Shown here: piece by piece, positions 37,813-46,972 of the stretch
Layout of the letters: each line of letters opens with the position of its first letter
Numbering within the stretch: position 1 is the stretch's first letter
DNA from: Alteromonas sp. CI.11.F.A3
Lineage (GTDB): Bacteria; Pseudomonadota; Gammaproteobacteria; Enterobacterales; Alteromonadaceae
NCBI RefSeq assembly: GCF_032925565.1
Contig: NZ_CP136708.1
Span: 1,674,001 to 1,738,000, forward strand
Reading direction: 5' to 3'
DNA length: 64,000 nucleotides
The notes under the pieces: model-generated
The model's database searches: none
What the model saw: only the letters and a program-made list of their open reading frames with translations
What the model was told of the DNA's origin: nothing
Made by a program: the position numbers and the translations under genes

Positions 37813-39477
37813 TTAAAGACTAACAACAAAGTCTTTAGCCGAATCTAAATCTAGTAATTGCTTTTCACCTGTACGGCGGTTTTTGTACTCAATTTGTTGA
37901 TTGTCGAGGTTTCTCTCACCGATAACAATACTATGAGGTATGCCAATTAATTCCATATCATTAAACATCACACCTGGGCGTTCTTTACGATCGTCAAATA
38001 ATACGTCTATACCCAACGCAATCAGTTGTTCATAAAGTGCCTCAGCCGCTTCTTTAATGCGGTGAGATTTGTGCATATTCATTGGAATTAATGCAATTTT
38101 AAAAGGCGCAATTGGATCAGGCCACATAATGCCGTATTTATCATGGTTTTGTTCAATAGCTGCCGCAACAATACGTGAAACGCCAATTCCATAGCATCCC
38201 ATGGTTAGGGTTTGATGCTTGCCAGTTTCGCTTAGTACACCACAATTCATCGCTTCTGAGTATTTGCTACCCAGTTGGAAAATGTGGCCCACTTCAATAC
38301 CGCGCTTTATTTCAATAGTACCATTGCCGTCTGGTGAAGCGTCACCAGCTACAATGTTACGTAAATCAGCTGTTTGTAAATCGACAGTCCAGTTTGCATT
38401 TTTCATGATTTGGCCATTTTCGCCGGCACCACATATGAAATCGGCAAGTGCAGCGGCACTAAAATCGACATGCATTGGCAATGTAATATCATTAGGGTTA
38501 ACGAAAGCTGGGTGAACGCCTAAAATTTCAGTGGCTTTTTCTTCACTAGCTATAACAAGCGGACTGGCTACGCCAGCTACTTTTTCTGCCTTAACATCGT
38601 TAAGCGCGTGTTCTGCGCGCAACACTAATACTACCCATTGTTCGGTTGTATTTTCTTCCTCTGTTTCGCCTTTAACAACATAAATGCTAAGCGCGCTATC
38701 AGAATCTTTGCCACTTACTACTTCAGCTGCTGCGCCTGAAGCTTGTTGTTTTTCTGGCATTGCTGTTGCGGCCATTTCAACGTTTGCGGCATAGTCACTG
38801 TCACTCGCAAAGGCAATTGCATCTTCACCAGACTCGGCAAGTACGTGGAACTCATGGGAATGGTTTCCACCAATTGAACCCGAGTCGGCAATAACAGCAC
38901 GGTAGTCTAAGCCCATGCGGTTAAAGATATTGCCATAGGCTTCATACATTGTTTGGTACGTTTTATCTAAACACGTATCGTCTAAGTGAAAGCTATAGGC
39001 GTCTTTCATGGTGAATTCACGTCCACGCATAATGCCAAAACGAGGGCGTACTTCATCACGGAATTTAGTTTGAATTTGATAAAGATTGATAGGCAGTTGT
39101 TTGTAACTACTGATTTCGTTTCTGACTAACGATGTGATCACTTCTTCATGTGTAGGACCTAACACAAAGTCTCGCTGGTGGCGGTCTTTAATGCGCAGTA
39201 ATTCTGGGCCGTACTCTTCCCATCGTCCAGACTCTTCCCACAAATCAGCAGGTTGAACCACGGGCATTAACACTTCTACACCGCCTGCTTTGTTCATCTC
39301 TTCACGAACGATGTTTGCCACTTTATTCAGCACGCGAAGCCCGGAAGGCAACCATGTGTAAAGGCCTGAAGCCAGTTTTCTTATCATACCAGCACGTAAC
39401 ATTAACTGGTGGCTGATAACCTCAGCATCGGCCGGAGTTTCTTTCTGCGTGGCAAGTAAATATTGACTAGTGCGCAT
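37813..39477 (-). CDS. proS: Prolyl-tRNA synthetase (bacterial type with editing insertion)
   Basis: A 554-residue class II synthetase. N-terminal catalytic motifs ([40 protein letters not shown]) flank an INS editing domain (about residues 220-400) that clears Ala-tRNA-Pro, and the C-terminal anticodon-binding domain ends the protein. Two tRNA-Pro(TGG) genes lie ~3 kb away. It is slightly shorter than E. coli ProS (572). Confidence 0.96.
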   Translation of the reverse strand: MRTSQYLLATQKETPADAEVISHQLMLRAGMIRKLASGLYTWLPSGLRVLNKVANIVREEMNKAGGVEVLMPVVQPADLWEESGRWEEYGPELLRIKDRHQRDFVLGPTHEEVITSLVRNEISSYKQLPINLYQIQTKFRDEVRPRFGIMRGREFTMKDAYSFHLDDTCLDKTYQTMYEAYGNIFNRMGLDYRAVIADSGSIGGNHSHEFHVLAESGEDAIAFASDSDYAANVEMAATAMPEKQQASGAAAEVVSGKDSDSALSIYVVKGETEEENTTEQWVVLVLRAEHALNDVKAEKVAGVASPLVIASEEKATEILGVHPAFVNPNDITLPMHVDFSAAALADFICGAGENGQIMKNANWTVDLQTADLRNIVAGDASPDGNGTIEIKRGIEVGHIFQLGSKYSEAMNCGVLSETGKHQTLTMGCYGIGVSRIVAAAIEQNHDKYGIMWPDPIAPFKIALIPMNMHKSHRIKEAAEALYEQLIALGIDVLFDDRKERPGVMFNDMELIGIPHSIVIGERNLDNQQIEYKNRRTGEKQLLDLDSAKDFVVSL

Positions 39478-39562
39478 TCGAAGCGGTCTTCCTATAACTA
39501 TGAAAAATACAATTGAGCGTATTCTAATTAACTGTGAGCAATAGTGCTACAACCACGTGCGT

Positions 39563-40285
39563 CTAAAGCGTGTTAATCCCAACGACGTCGACTACACCAT
39601 TTTTTACCGTGAAGGCAAAATCATAGTTATACAGTGCAGTATGGTAAGTTTTTTCATCATTGCTTAGTTTATGACGATAAGCGGGACGGGGGTCTTGAGC
39701 TAGCACCGCGGTTAGTAATGTGGGCAGGTCGGGATGCTGTGCCGCGGCTTCTTGCAACAAGTCTTGCACGAGCGGGTTAATTGTCACATCTAAGTTAGGG
39801 ATAGGTGCGGCATGTGTCAGTTCTGCCATGCTGTCAGTAGCATGGGGAAGCGCATCGGCATAGGGCAAATAAGGCTTAATATCGATAATGGGCGTGCCAT
39901 CTAACAAGTCTACCCCTTCAACATTTAAGGTAAGCTTTCCATCCACAGTTTCAGAACCTAAATTTTTCACGGCCGACATGCCTATACCGTTCGGGCGATG
40001 TGTACTTCTTGAGGCAAACACTCCAAGCGTTGCGTTTCCACCTAAACGAGGGGCTTTAACTGAAGGTTTCCAGCCTTTGTCTAAATTTTCATGGAATAGA
40101 AAAAGTAGCCATACATGACTAAATACTTCTAAACCTTTAAAGACACGAGGGTCATCAAAGTCCGGTGCTAACACGACTTGTCCCTTAGCCTTGGCTAAAT
40201 TGGGCTGTCGGGGAATAGCAAACTTTTGTTTAAACGGTGTTTGTATATGGCCGATGGCACAAAGGGGGAACTGATTGGGAGTCAT
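39563..40285 (-). CDS. trmO: TrmO, tRNA t6A37 N6-methyltransferase
   Basis: A 240-residue TsaA/UPF0066-family protein. The SAM-binding fold contains AIGHIQTPFKQKF, GLEVFSHVWLLFLFHEN and the characteristic STHRPNGIGMS. A C-terminal extension (FAFTVKNGVVDVVGI) matches full-length TrmO. In E. coli it methylates threonylcarbamoyladenosine at position 37 of tRNA-Thr. Same strand and ~85 bp upstream of proS. Confidence 0.9.
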   Translation of the reverse strand: MTPNQFPLCAIGHIQTPFKQKFAIPRQPNLAKAKGQVVLAPDFDDPRVFKGLEVFSHVWLLFLFHENLDKGWKPSVKAPRLGGNATLGVFASRSTHRPNGIGMSAVKNLGSETVDGKLTLNVEGVDLLDGTPIIDIKPYLPYADALPHATDSMAELTHAAPIPNLDVTINPLVQDLLQEAAAQHPDLPTLLTAVLAQDPRPAYRHKLSNDEKTYHTALYNYDFAFTVKNGVVDVVGINTL

Positions 40286-40345
40286 TACCGTAAAATCCTA
40301 TTTGCATAGCGCACTGTCATAAAATTCTCACATAGTTTACGTAGA

Positions 40346-40462
40346 GTACGGGTTCAAGTTTAAAACCTTGAACCAATTACGGACATCTGGGGCGGCCGTA
40401 TTTGGCATCCCTGGACCCAATCAAACCCTTTGGCCTGTGATTTTACAGGCCGTTTTTATTTT
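40346..40462 (+). ncRNA. Candidate small RNA between trmO and the DUF1415-like gene
   Basis: On the plus strand an 8-bp hairpin GGTTCAAG/CTTGAACC (40351-40374 region) is followed by ~60 nt and then an intrinsic terminator, GGCCTGT/ACAGGCC (40432-40451) with T5-A-T5. No plus-strand gene feeds this terminator. A convincing promoter was not found, so this could also be debris or antisense RNA to the 3' end of the minus-strand gene. Confidence 0.35.
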
Positions 40463-41006
40463 TAGCGCTTCGCATCTCATTCAATGCTTTTTCAAAATAA
40501 GGGCAGCCTAGTTCATTAGCTTTGGCAATATTGTGAGTGTAAATTTTCTCTGCATCATCTTCGTTTTTCATATAGCGGGCAATATCACGCTCGCGAATTA
40601 AATGAAGTAAAGGGTAGGGAGAGCGGTTGGTATAATTTGCTACGCTGTCTATCGCTTCGCCATCGAACTGATAGTTAGGATGAAAACTAGCAAGTTGATA
40701 CACGCCCGTATACCCCCAATCAGATAGCATGCGGTCACATATCGCCAATACATCTAGGTAGTCATCAAAGGAAGCTGTAGACGATGAGGGCACAATAACA
40801 AGGGTAGTGGCAATATCGTCTTGTTCGTCTAAGCGTTTACACTCATCGAAAAGCGAGGCAATAACATCGCCTGCATCCCCATTAACCACGACACAGTGAA
40901 TTTGGCCCGGTTGACGGACGAAACCTGCAAAGGGGCAAAAGTTGTGGTTGATGACAATGTCATCAACCCAACGCATAGTGGCTTCAATAAGATGGGTATC
41001 GTTCAC
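40443..41006 (-). CDS. DUF1415-like conserved protein
   Basis: 187 residues, recognised as a conserved gammaproteobacterial hypothetical family (DUF1415). Visible: TMRWVDDIVINHNFCPFAG near the N-terminus and FHPNYQFDG plus RSPYPLLHLIRE in the middle. Function unknown. It begins with GTG nine bases after the folD stop, so it is probably co-transcribed with folD. Its stop codon lies inside the hairpin of the candidate plus-strand RNA. Confidence 0.8.
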   Translation of the reverse strand: MNDTHLIEATMRWVDDIVINHNFCPFAGFVRQPGQIHCVVVNGDAGDVIASLFDECKRLDEQDDIATTLVIVPSSSTASFDDYLDVLAICDRMLSDWGYTGVYQLASFHPNYQFDGEAIDSVANYTNRSPYPLLHLIRERDIARYMKNEDDAEKIYTHNIAKANELGCPYFEKALNEMRSAKNKNGL

Positions 41007-41015
41007 GATTTCAAC

Positions 41016-41870
41016 TTAAGAGTGGTATTTAACGTAAGCTTCTAAGGTATTTTCTATTAAGCTAGCAACTGTCATGGGACCCACACCACCAGGTACCGGG
41101 GTGATCCATCCTGCACGTTGTTTGGCTGGCTCAAAGTCCACGTCACCCACTAATGAACCGTCACTCACACGGTTAATACCTACATCGATAACAATAGCGC
41201 CGGGCTTAATCCAGTCGCCAGGAATAAAGTTTGGTTTACCTACCGCAACCACAAGAAGGTCTGCACGACTTACGTGGGCTTTTAAATCTTGTGTAAATTT
41301 ATGACAAGTAGTGACCGTACAACCCGCAAGCAATAATTCTAAGCTCATTGGGCGACCCACAATATTAGAGGCTCCCACAATCACAGCGTCTAGTCCTTTC
41401 ACTGGACGCTTAGTGGCCTCAATCATCGTCATGATACCTTTCGGAGTGCATGGGCGAAGCGCTGGGATACGTTGTGCCAATCTACCTATATTATAAGGAT
41501 GGAAGCCATCTACATCTTTATGGGGGTGAATACGCTCTAATACTTTTTCTGCATTCAAACCGGCAGGTAAGGGCAACTGCACTAAAATGCCGTCTATTTC
41601 CTTGTCGTCATTTAATTGGTCAACAAGTGCTAACAGTTCGCTTTCTGTGGTATCGGCGGGTAAATCAAAAGAGCGAGATACAAATCCCACTTCATCACAC
41701 GCTTTTCGTTTGTTAGAAACATAGACTTGTGAGGCGGCATCGCTACCGACTAACACAACGGCTAATCCAGGTTGACGTTTCTTTGCGTCAATAAGTGAAT
41801 CTACATAAGAAGCAACATGCTGGCGAACTTGTTTGGCAATTAATTTGCCGTCAATTAAATGAGCTGTCAT
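41016..41870 (-). CDS. folD: FolD, methylene-tetrahydrofolate dehydrogenase/cyclohydrolase
   Basis: A 284-residue bifunctional cytosolic enzyme interconverting 5,10-methylene-, methenyl- and 10-formyl-tetrahydrofolate. The signatures [22 protein letters not shown] (catalytic Lys in the YVxxKxK motif), LVQLPLP and the NADP-binding [15 protein letters not shown] are present, ending with [14 protein letters not shown]. It is the first gene of a folD-DUF1415 pair. Confidence 0.97.
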   Translation of the reverse strand: MTAHLIDGKLIAKQVRQHVASYVDSLIDAKKRQPGLAVVLVGSDAASQVYVSNKRKACDEVGFVSRSFDLPADTTESELLALVDQLNDDKEIDGILVQLPLPAGLNAEKVLERIHPHKDVDGFHPYNIGRLAQRIPALRPCTPKGIMTMIEATKRPVKGLDAVIVGASNIVGRPMSLELLLAGCTVTTCHKFTQDLKAHVSRADLLVVAVGKPNFIPGDWIKPGAIVIDVGINRVSDGSLVGDVDFEPAKQRAGWITPVPGGVGPMTVASLIENTLEAYVKYHS

Positions 41871-42174
41871 AGAAGTGATTATAATGTGTGGTCATTAAGT
41901 GCTAATTATTGTTTCATAAAACAGCATGTGGCGACCAGTAGAAACACACAAATACTGTAAATCGCAAAAAGTTTAAAAAGATTTGCGCTTATATAAGGTA
42001 AATTTCGATAAATAATGAAAATGTCTATCATAGGTAAACACGTGTCGAACCTTCAGGTTCGCATTTAATTATCGGTTTTTAGGTTTTAATTAGTTTGAAA
42101 AATGCTCAAAGTGCTCAAAAAAGCACATTTATGGGCGCTTTATGAGCGGTTGAATATTTTATTTAAAAAAGTGT
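41871..42174. other. AT-rich intergenic region between folD and the tRNA operon
   Basis: No gene seen. AT-rich with repeated GTGCTCAAA-type words near 42105-42125; holds the divergent promoters of folD and the tRNAs. Confidence 0.4.
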
Positions 42175-42203
42175 TTGACGAGGTGGGGTCTTGTCAGTAA
42201 TAT
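42175..42203 (+). promoter_or_regulatory. Promoter of the tRNA operon
   Basis: TTGACG (42175-42180), 17 bp, TAATAT (42198-42203), followed by a C-rich discriminator (CGCACCCC) typical of stable-RNA promoters. Confidence 0.75.
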
Positions 42204-42257
42204 TCGCACCCCGTAACGGCACAGACGCAAATTGCTTCAAACGTATCGTTACGCAGT

Positions 42258-42334
42258 CGGTGAGTGGCGCAGCTTGGTAGCGCACTTGTTTTGGGTACAA
42301 GGGGTCGTAGGTTCAAATCCTATCTCACCGACCA
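42258..42334 (+). tRNA. tRNA-Pro(TGG), first copy
   Basis: 77 nt with encoded CCA. Acceptor CGGTGAG/CTCACCG; anticodon stem CTTGT/ACAAG with TGG in the loop; T-arm GTAGGTTCAAATCCTAT. Identical to the last tRNA of the cluster. Confidence 0.96.
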
Positions 42335-42359
42335 TTTTTTGCAAGCGAAGATTCGCCGA

Positions 42360-42436
<77 letters not shown>

Positions 42437-42483
42437 TGCGAGTCAGGTAGGACCTGATTCGGATTGGTCGAATCTTTAAAGGT

Positions 42484-42511
42484 AAACATGTACTATCAAT
42501 TCAACATGTTT
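42484..42511 (+). other. Hairpin in the tRNA-Arg/tRNA-His spacer
   Basis: AAACATGT (42484-42491) and ACATGTTT (42504-42511) form a perfect 8-bp stem in the precursor RNA. Another stem, TCAGGT/ACCTGA, lies just upstream at about 42443-42457. They are probable processing or spacing structures. Confidence 0.5.
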
Positions 42512-42532
42512 ATTTATTGCAAGCACCTCAGT

Positions 42533-42609
42533 GGTGGGCGTAGCTCAGTTGGTAGAGCCCCGGATTGTGATTCCGGTTGTCGTGGGTTCGAGCCCCATCG
42601 TCCACCCCA
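42533..42609 (+). tRNA. tRNA-His(GTG)
   Basis: 77 nt including the extra 5' G (position -1) typical of tRNA-His and encoded CCA. Anticodon loop TTGTGAT; T-arm GTGGGTTCGAGCCCCAT. Confidence 0.96.
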
Positions 42610-42616
42610 CTTTTTC

Positions 42617-42701
42617 GCGGGAGTGGTGGAATTGGTAGACACGCTGGATTTAGGTTCCAGTGCTTCACGGCGTGAGAGTTCAAGTCTCTCCTTCCGCACC
42701 A
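42617..42701 (+). tRNA. tRNA-Leu(TAG)
   Basis: 85 nt with a long variable arm (TGCTTCACGGCGTG) and CCA. Anticodon stem CTGGA/TCCAG with TAG in the loop. It starts 7 nt after tRNA-His. Confidence 0.96.
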
Positions 42702-42768
42702 TGTTTTAAGCTTTTTTTACAAAAGCTGTTGTAAGTGCTTTCTTTAGCACTGTTGTAAGTAATATTGT

Positions 42769-42845
42769 CGGTGAGTGGCGCAGCTTGGTAGCGCACTTGT
42801 TTTGGGTACAAGGGGTCGTAGGTTCAAATCCTATCTCACCGACCA
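42769..42845 (+). tRNA. tRNA-Pro(TGG), second copy
   Basis: Identical over all 77 nt to the first tRNA of the operon, also with encoded CCA. The spacer before it holds the direct repeat CTGTTGTAAGT (two copies). Confidence 0.96.
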
Positions 42846-43155
42846 TTTACTCTATCCTCTTTATATTTTCCTTATTAAATTCCTTATTTCTATCCGTTTG
42901 CACACTTATCATTCAAAAGCGTGTTACAAACTTGTGTTTCCCTCTCGACTCTCGTTCTCTGCGACTGTATACTACGGCGTCTTTTTTTAACTCGTATGTT
43001 TGTAACAAATACGCGATTAACACAGTATTGTGTGGTGTTTTGTTAGTGCAAACGTCGGAAACGACCTCTACCCCGGTGTGATATGCCATATAGGCATGAC
43101 GGGAGAGGGGATTGAGAACAAAGCGCTTAAATAGGCGTAAAGTTGAGGTAATATA
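42846..43155 (+). other. 310-bp tig upstream region with inverted 9-mers
   Basis: No gene seen. GTTACAAAC (42923-42931) and its exact complement GTTTGTAAC (42998-43006) lie 66 bp apart; the second sits inside a 21-bp imperfect palindrome (42993-43013, CGTAT...ATACG). Nearer to tig is ATGCC/GGCAT (about 43083-43097). tig has a GAGG Shine-Dalgarno. Confidence 0.4.
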
Positions 43156-44460
43156 ATGCAAGTTTCAGTCGAGACGACCCAGGGTTTAGAACGCCGTCTT
43201 ACTATCACCGTTCCAGCTGACGCTATTGATTCAGCTGTTAAATCTCGCCTACAGCAATTGGCGAAAACGCAACGAATCAACGGTTTCCGCCCAGGCAAGG
43301 TACCAGTAAGCGTAATCAAAAAGCGTTTCGGCCAAGCAGTGCGTCAAGAAATTGCTGGTGATGTAATGCAGCAAAACTTCTACCAGGCTATCGTTCAAGA
43401 AAAAATTCAACCAGCTGGTATGCCTAATTTCGAACTGACTAAAGATGAAGATGGTCAGGATTTGGAATTTGTTGCTTCTTTTGAAGTGTATCCAGAAGTA
43501 GAAGTTAAAGGCATCAACGATATCGAAATCGAAAAGCCAGTAGTAGAAATTACTGACGAAGATCTTGATAACATGATGGTAACGCTACAGAAGCAACACG
43601 CTTCTTGGAAAGAAGTTAAACGTAAAGCGAAGAAAGACGATAAAGTTGTTATCGATTTCGTTGGCTCTATCGACGGTGAAGAATTTGAAGGCGGAAAAGC
43701 TGAAGATTTCGAACTTGAACTAGGTCAAGATCGCATGATCCCAGGTTTCGAAAAGCCACTTGTTGGCGCGAAAGCGGGCGAAGAAGTAACAGTAGAAGTT
43801 GCTTTCCCTGAAGATTACCACGCTGAAAACCTTAAAGGTAAAGACGCGGTATTCCAAGTAACAGTGAAAAAAGTAGAAGGCCAGTCACTTCCTAAAGTTG
43901 ACGAAGAGTTTGCTACCTTGTTCGGTGTTCAGGAAGGGGGTGTTGACGCGCTTAAAGCTGAAGTTCGTAAGAACATGCAACGCGAGTTAGATCAAACACT
44001 TAAAACTCAGGTTAAAGAAGACGTTATTGCTAAATTGGTTGACGCCAACGAGCTTGATATTCCTCAAGCACTTATCGACCAAGAAGTTAACGCTTTACGT
44101 GAACAAGCTAAACAGCGTTTCAGCCAACAGGGCGGTGGTCAAAACCTTCCAGAGTTGCCAGCTGAATTATTTACCGATAATGCCAAGCGTCGTGTTTCAA
44201 TTGGCCTATTATTAGGTGAAGTAATTAAGCAAAACGAACTTAAAGCTGACGAAGCAAAAGTAAACGAGATGATCGAAACTGCTGCTTCTGCGTATGAAGA
44301 CCCTCAAGAAGTTGTAGAATACTACAACAACAACCAAGAGCTTATGCAGCAAATGCAAAACGTTGCACTAGAAGAGCAGGCGGTTGAGTGGGTACTTGAG
44401 CAAGCTAAAGTTACCGAAGTAACTAAAGCTTTTGACGAGGTTATGAACAAACAGGCGTAA
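43156..44460 (+). CDS. tig: Trigger factor, ribosome-associated chaperone
   Basis: 434 residues. The N-terminal ribosome-binding domain carries the FRPGKVP signature (NGFRPGKVP), the middle FKBP-type peptidyl-prolyl isomerase domain spans about residues 160-245 ([19 protein letters not shown]), and the C-terminal helical chaperone domain is Gln/Glu rich. Length matches E. coli (432). Followed by an intrinsic terminator, then clpP-clpX-lon, the usual quality-control block. Confidence 0.97.
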   Translation: MQVSVETTQGLERRLTITVPADAIDSAVKSRLQQLAKTQRINGFRPGKVPVSVIKKRFGQAVRQEIAGDVMQQNFYQAIVQEKIQPAGMPNFELTKDEDGQDLEFVASFEVYPEVEVKGINDIEIEKPVVEITDEDLDNMMVTLQKQHASWKEVKRKAKKDDKVVIDFVGSIDGEEFEGGKAEDFELELGQDRMIPGFEKPLVGAKAGEEVTVEVAFPEDYHAENLKGKDAVFQVTVKKVEGQSLPKVDEEFATLFGVQEGGVDALKAEVRKNMQRELDQTLKTQVKEDVIAKLVDANELDIPQALIDQEVNALREQAKQRFSQQGGGQNLPELPAELFTDNAKRRVSIGLLLGEVIKQNELKADEAKVNEMIETAASAYEDPQEVVEYYNNNQELMQQMQNVALEEQAVEWVLEQAKVTEVTKAFDEVMNKQA

Positions 44461-44501
44461 TTTTTTACTGTCTGATTGACTTCACCTGTCAGCAACTGCT
44501 T

Positions 44502-44535
44502 AAATGCTCGGAGCCTTCCGAGCATTTTTGTTTTT
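44502..44535 (+). terminator. Intrinsic terminator of tig
   Basis: AATGCTCGGA/TCCGAGCATT stem with a 4-nt loop, then TTTG and a T5 run, placed between tig and clpP. Confidence 0.85.
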
Positions 44536-44558
44536 AACGCTAGATAATCAAGGTAGCT

Positions 44559-45188
44559 ATGACTAATACCCCATTTGATCCAATGAATGCACTTGTTCCT
44601 ATGGTAGTTGAACAGACTTCCAAAGGTGAACGTTCGTACGACATCTATTCTCGTCTACTAAAAGAAAATGTTATTTTCTTAGTAGGGCAGGTAGAAGACC
44701 ACATGGCCAACCTGATTGTGGCTCAAATGCTATTTTTGGAAGCTGAAAATCCAGAAAAAGACATTTTCCTTTATATCAATTCACCTGGCGGTTCTGTAAC
44801 TGCGGGTATGGCAATTTACGACACCATGAATTTCATCAAGCCAGACGTAAGCACAGTATGTGTTGGTCAAGCGGCTAGCATGGGTGCGTTCCTGCTATCT
44901 GGTGGCGCTAAAGGTAAGCGTTACTGTTTACCAAATTCTCGCGTGATGATTCACCAACCTTTAGGTGGTTTCCAAGGTCAAGCATCAGATTTTGAAATTC
45001 ATGCGAAAGAAATCCTGTCTATTAAAGAGAAGTTGAACCGCTTAATGGCGCAACACACTGGGCAAGATTACGAAAAAGTTGCCCACGACACTGATCGTGA
45101 CAACTTCCTTAGTGCAACTGAAGCCAAAGAATACGGCTTGATCGACCAAGTTATGACAAATCGATCTGACGCGGCTGCAACTAAGTAG
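44559..45188 (+). CDS. clpP: ClpP, ATP-dependent protease proteolytic subunit
   Basis: A 209-residue serine protease forming the ClpP chamber. Catalytic Ser in [14 protein letters not shown], His in [14 protein letters not shown] and the Asp of the triad in the DTDRDNF block are present, as is the [12 protein letters not shown] strand. clpX follows ~80 bp later, separated only by a short AT-rich spacer, consistent with co-transcription. Confidence 0.97.
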   Translation: MTNTPFDPMNALVPMVVEQTSKGERSYDIYSRLLKENVIFLVGQVEDHMANLIVAQMLFLEAENPEKDIFLYINSPGGSVTAGMAIYDTMNFIKPDVSTVCVGQAASMGAFLLSGGAKGKRYCLPNSRVMIHQPLGGFQGQASDFEIHAKEILSIKEKLNRLMAQHTGQDYEKVAHDTDRDNFLSATEAKEYGLIDQVMTNRSDAAATK

Positions 45189-45266
45189 TATAGTTATATA
45201 TAGTAGACCTGAACTAGTGCTTGGCACGATTTGGTTTTCGGTTCAGGCAAGGCAGAGGCAATAGTA

Positions 45267-46544
45267 ATGAGTGATAAACAAAGCGGTGACGGTGATAACA
45301 AGTTACTGTACTGCTCGTTTTGTGGCAAAAGCCAACACGAAGTAAGAAAGTTAATAGCAGGCCCGTCGGTATTTATTTGCGACGAGTGTGTTGAGTTATG
45401 TAACGATATCATTCGCGAAGAAATCAAGGAAATCGCGCCTAAGCAAAAGCAGGATGCTTTACCAAAGCCAAATGAAATCCATGCACACTTAGATGACTAC
45501 GTTATCGGTCAAGAGCACGCCAAAAAGGTATTGTCTGTAGCGGTGTATAACCATTACAAACGTTTGCGTAACGGTGATGTGCACGATGGTGTGGAGCTTG
45601 GTAAGAGTAACATCCTACTTATCGGGCCAACGGGTAGTGGTAAAACATTACTGGCAGAAACCCTTGCTCGTTTGCTTGACGTTCCGTTCACAATGGCAGA
45701 TGCAACGACATTAACCGAAGCCGGTTATGTGGGTGAAGATGTTGAAAACATCATTCAAAAGCTTTTGCAAAAATGTGATTACGATGTAGAAAAAGCCCAA
45801 CGCGGTATTGTCTACATTGATGAAATTGATAAAATTTCGCGTAAATCAGATAACCCATCTATTACTCGTGATGTATCGGGTGAAGGTGTACAGCAAGCAT
45901 TGCTTAAGCTTATTGAAGGTACTGTTGCTTCAGTGCCTCCACAAGGCGGCCGTAAGCATCCACAGCAAGAGTTTTTGCAGGTTGATACCTCTAAGATTCT
46001 GTTTATTTGTGGTGGTGCGTTCGCTGGCCTAGATAAGGTTATTGAACAACGTGCACAAAAGGGCACGGGTATTGGATTCGGTGCGGCTGTTAAGTCTAAA
46101 TCTGAAAACACCGCGCAAATAAGCGAGTTGTTCAAGCAAGTAGAACCACAAGACTTGGTCAAATACGGGTTAATTCCTGAATTTATCGGTCGTCTACCTG
46201 TGGTAACTAGCCTTGAAGAATTGAATGAAGAAGCCTTGATTCAAATTCTTAAAGAGCCTAAGAATGCGATTACGAAGCAGTACTCAGCATTATTTGATAT
46301 GGAAGATGTGGAACTTGAGTTCCGTGACGACGCATTGCACGCTATCGCTAAAAAGGCGATGGATCGTAAAACCGGTGCCCGTGGTCTTCGTTCAATTGTT
46401 GAAGCTGTTTTGCTTGATACCATGTACGAATTACCGTCTGCGGTAGACGTAAGTAAAGTAGTTATTGATGAAACCGTCATTCGTGGCGAATCAAAACCTA
46501 TTTTAATTTACGACAATACAGATAAGAAAGCGGCTTCTGAGTAA
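45267..46544 (+). CDS. clpX: ClpX, AAA+ unfoldase of the ClpXP protease
   Basis: 425 residues. N-terminal zinc-binding domain ([16 protein letters not shown] ... ICDECVELC), Walker [11 protein letters not shown], Walker [10 protein letters not shown], and the IGF loop that docks ClpP (GIGFGA). The ATG at 45267 behind AGAGG gives the E. coli N-terminus (MSDK...); the longer frame would add 12 residues. A terminator follows. Confidence 0.97.
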   Translation: MSDKQSGDGDNKLLYCSFCGKSQHEVRKLIAGPSVFICDECVELCNDIIREEIKEIAPKQKQDALPKPNEIHAHLDDYVIGQEHAKKVLSVAVYNHYKRLRNGDVHDGVELGKSNILLIGPTGSGKTLLAETLARLLDVPFTMADATTLTEAGYVGEDVENIIQKLLQKCDYDVEKAQRGIVYIDEIDKISRKSDNPSITRDVSGEGVQQALLKLIEGTVASVPPQGGRKHPQQEFLQVDTSKILFICGGAFAGLDKVIEQRAQKGTGIGFGAAVKSKSENTAQISELFKQVEPQDLVKYGLIPEFIGRLPVVTSLEELNEEALIQILKEPKNAITKQYSALFDMEDVELEFRDDALHAIAKKAMDRKTGARGLRSIVEAVLLDTMYELPSAVDVSKVVIDETVIRGESKPILIYDNTDKKAASE

Positions 46545-46558
46545 GCCTGTTTACTTTC

Positions 46559-46586
46559 AAAAAAAGGTCCTTCGGGGCCTTTTTTG
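46559..46586 (+). terminator. Intrinsic terminator of clpX
   Basis: AAAAAAGGTCC/GGGCCTTTTTT stem (one T-G wobble) with a TTCG loop. Confidence 0.9.
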
Positions 46587-46912
46587 TTTTCTAGAGGCGT
46601 AAAAAATGCGCCTGCATTAGGTAGTGCTAATCTCGCCTTACAACCCACCCCAACCCAACTTCAAATTCAATATTCAGAGTTTTTATCTCAAATGTGTAAC
46701 GTGATGCTTAAATTTTACGCTTTCCAATATAGTGTGAACCAGCTTTTCTCTGCCTTTTAAAAAACAACTTGCTGGTTATTTAAGCAAACAAACTCGTTTA
46801 ACCTATCCTTTCTGATAGATTCGGCAACAAACTGTTGCCATACGGTCTAAAATCGATAATGGTAAAGAAAAGCAGGGAAAGCAGCGAATTTACGTACATT
46901 AAGAATGTTTTA
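46587..46912 (+). other. lon upstream region with hairpins
   Basis: No gene seen. Inverted repeats AACCAGC/GCTGGTT (about 46737-46778) and GGCAAC/GTTGCC (about 46822-46839) are present ahead of the heat-shock-type promoter. Confidence 0.4.
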
Positions 46913-46940
46913 TTTGAACTTTGCGCTAGCATCCCCATAT
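46913..46940 (+). promoter_or_regulatory. Sigma32-type heat-shock promoter of lon
   Basis: TTTGAAC (46913-46919) and CCCCATAT (46933-46940) are 13 bp apart, close to the RpoH consensus CTTGAAA ... CCCCATNT. It lies 32 bp before the lon start. Heat-shock control of lon is well known in E. coli. Confidence 0.8.
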
Positions 46941-46972
46941 CAATCGACAATGCTAACTAATAGAGAACACGT

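Noticed and set aside
40346..40420. Resemblance of the CTTGAACC/GGTTCAAG region to the 3' half of 6S RNA
   Set aside because: The matching 5' strand of a 6S closing stem is absent, and the gene neighbourhood is wrong.
40435..40448. CTGT...ACAG resembling a LexA box
   Set aside because: The spacing is 6 rather than 8 bp and it is the stem of a terminator.
42464..42709. Open frames across the tRNA cluster on both strands
   Set aside because: They are read-through of tRNA-His and tRNA-Leu sequences and resemble known spurious tRNA-overlapping proteins.
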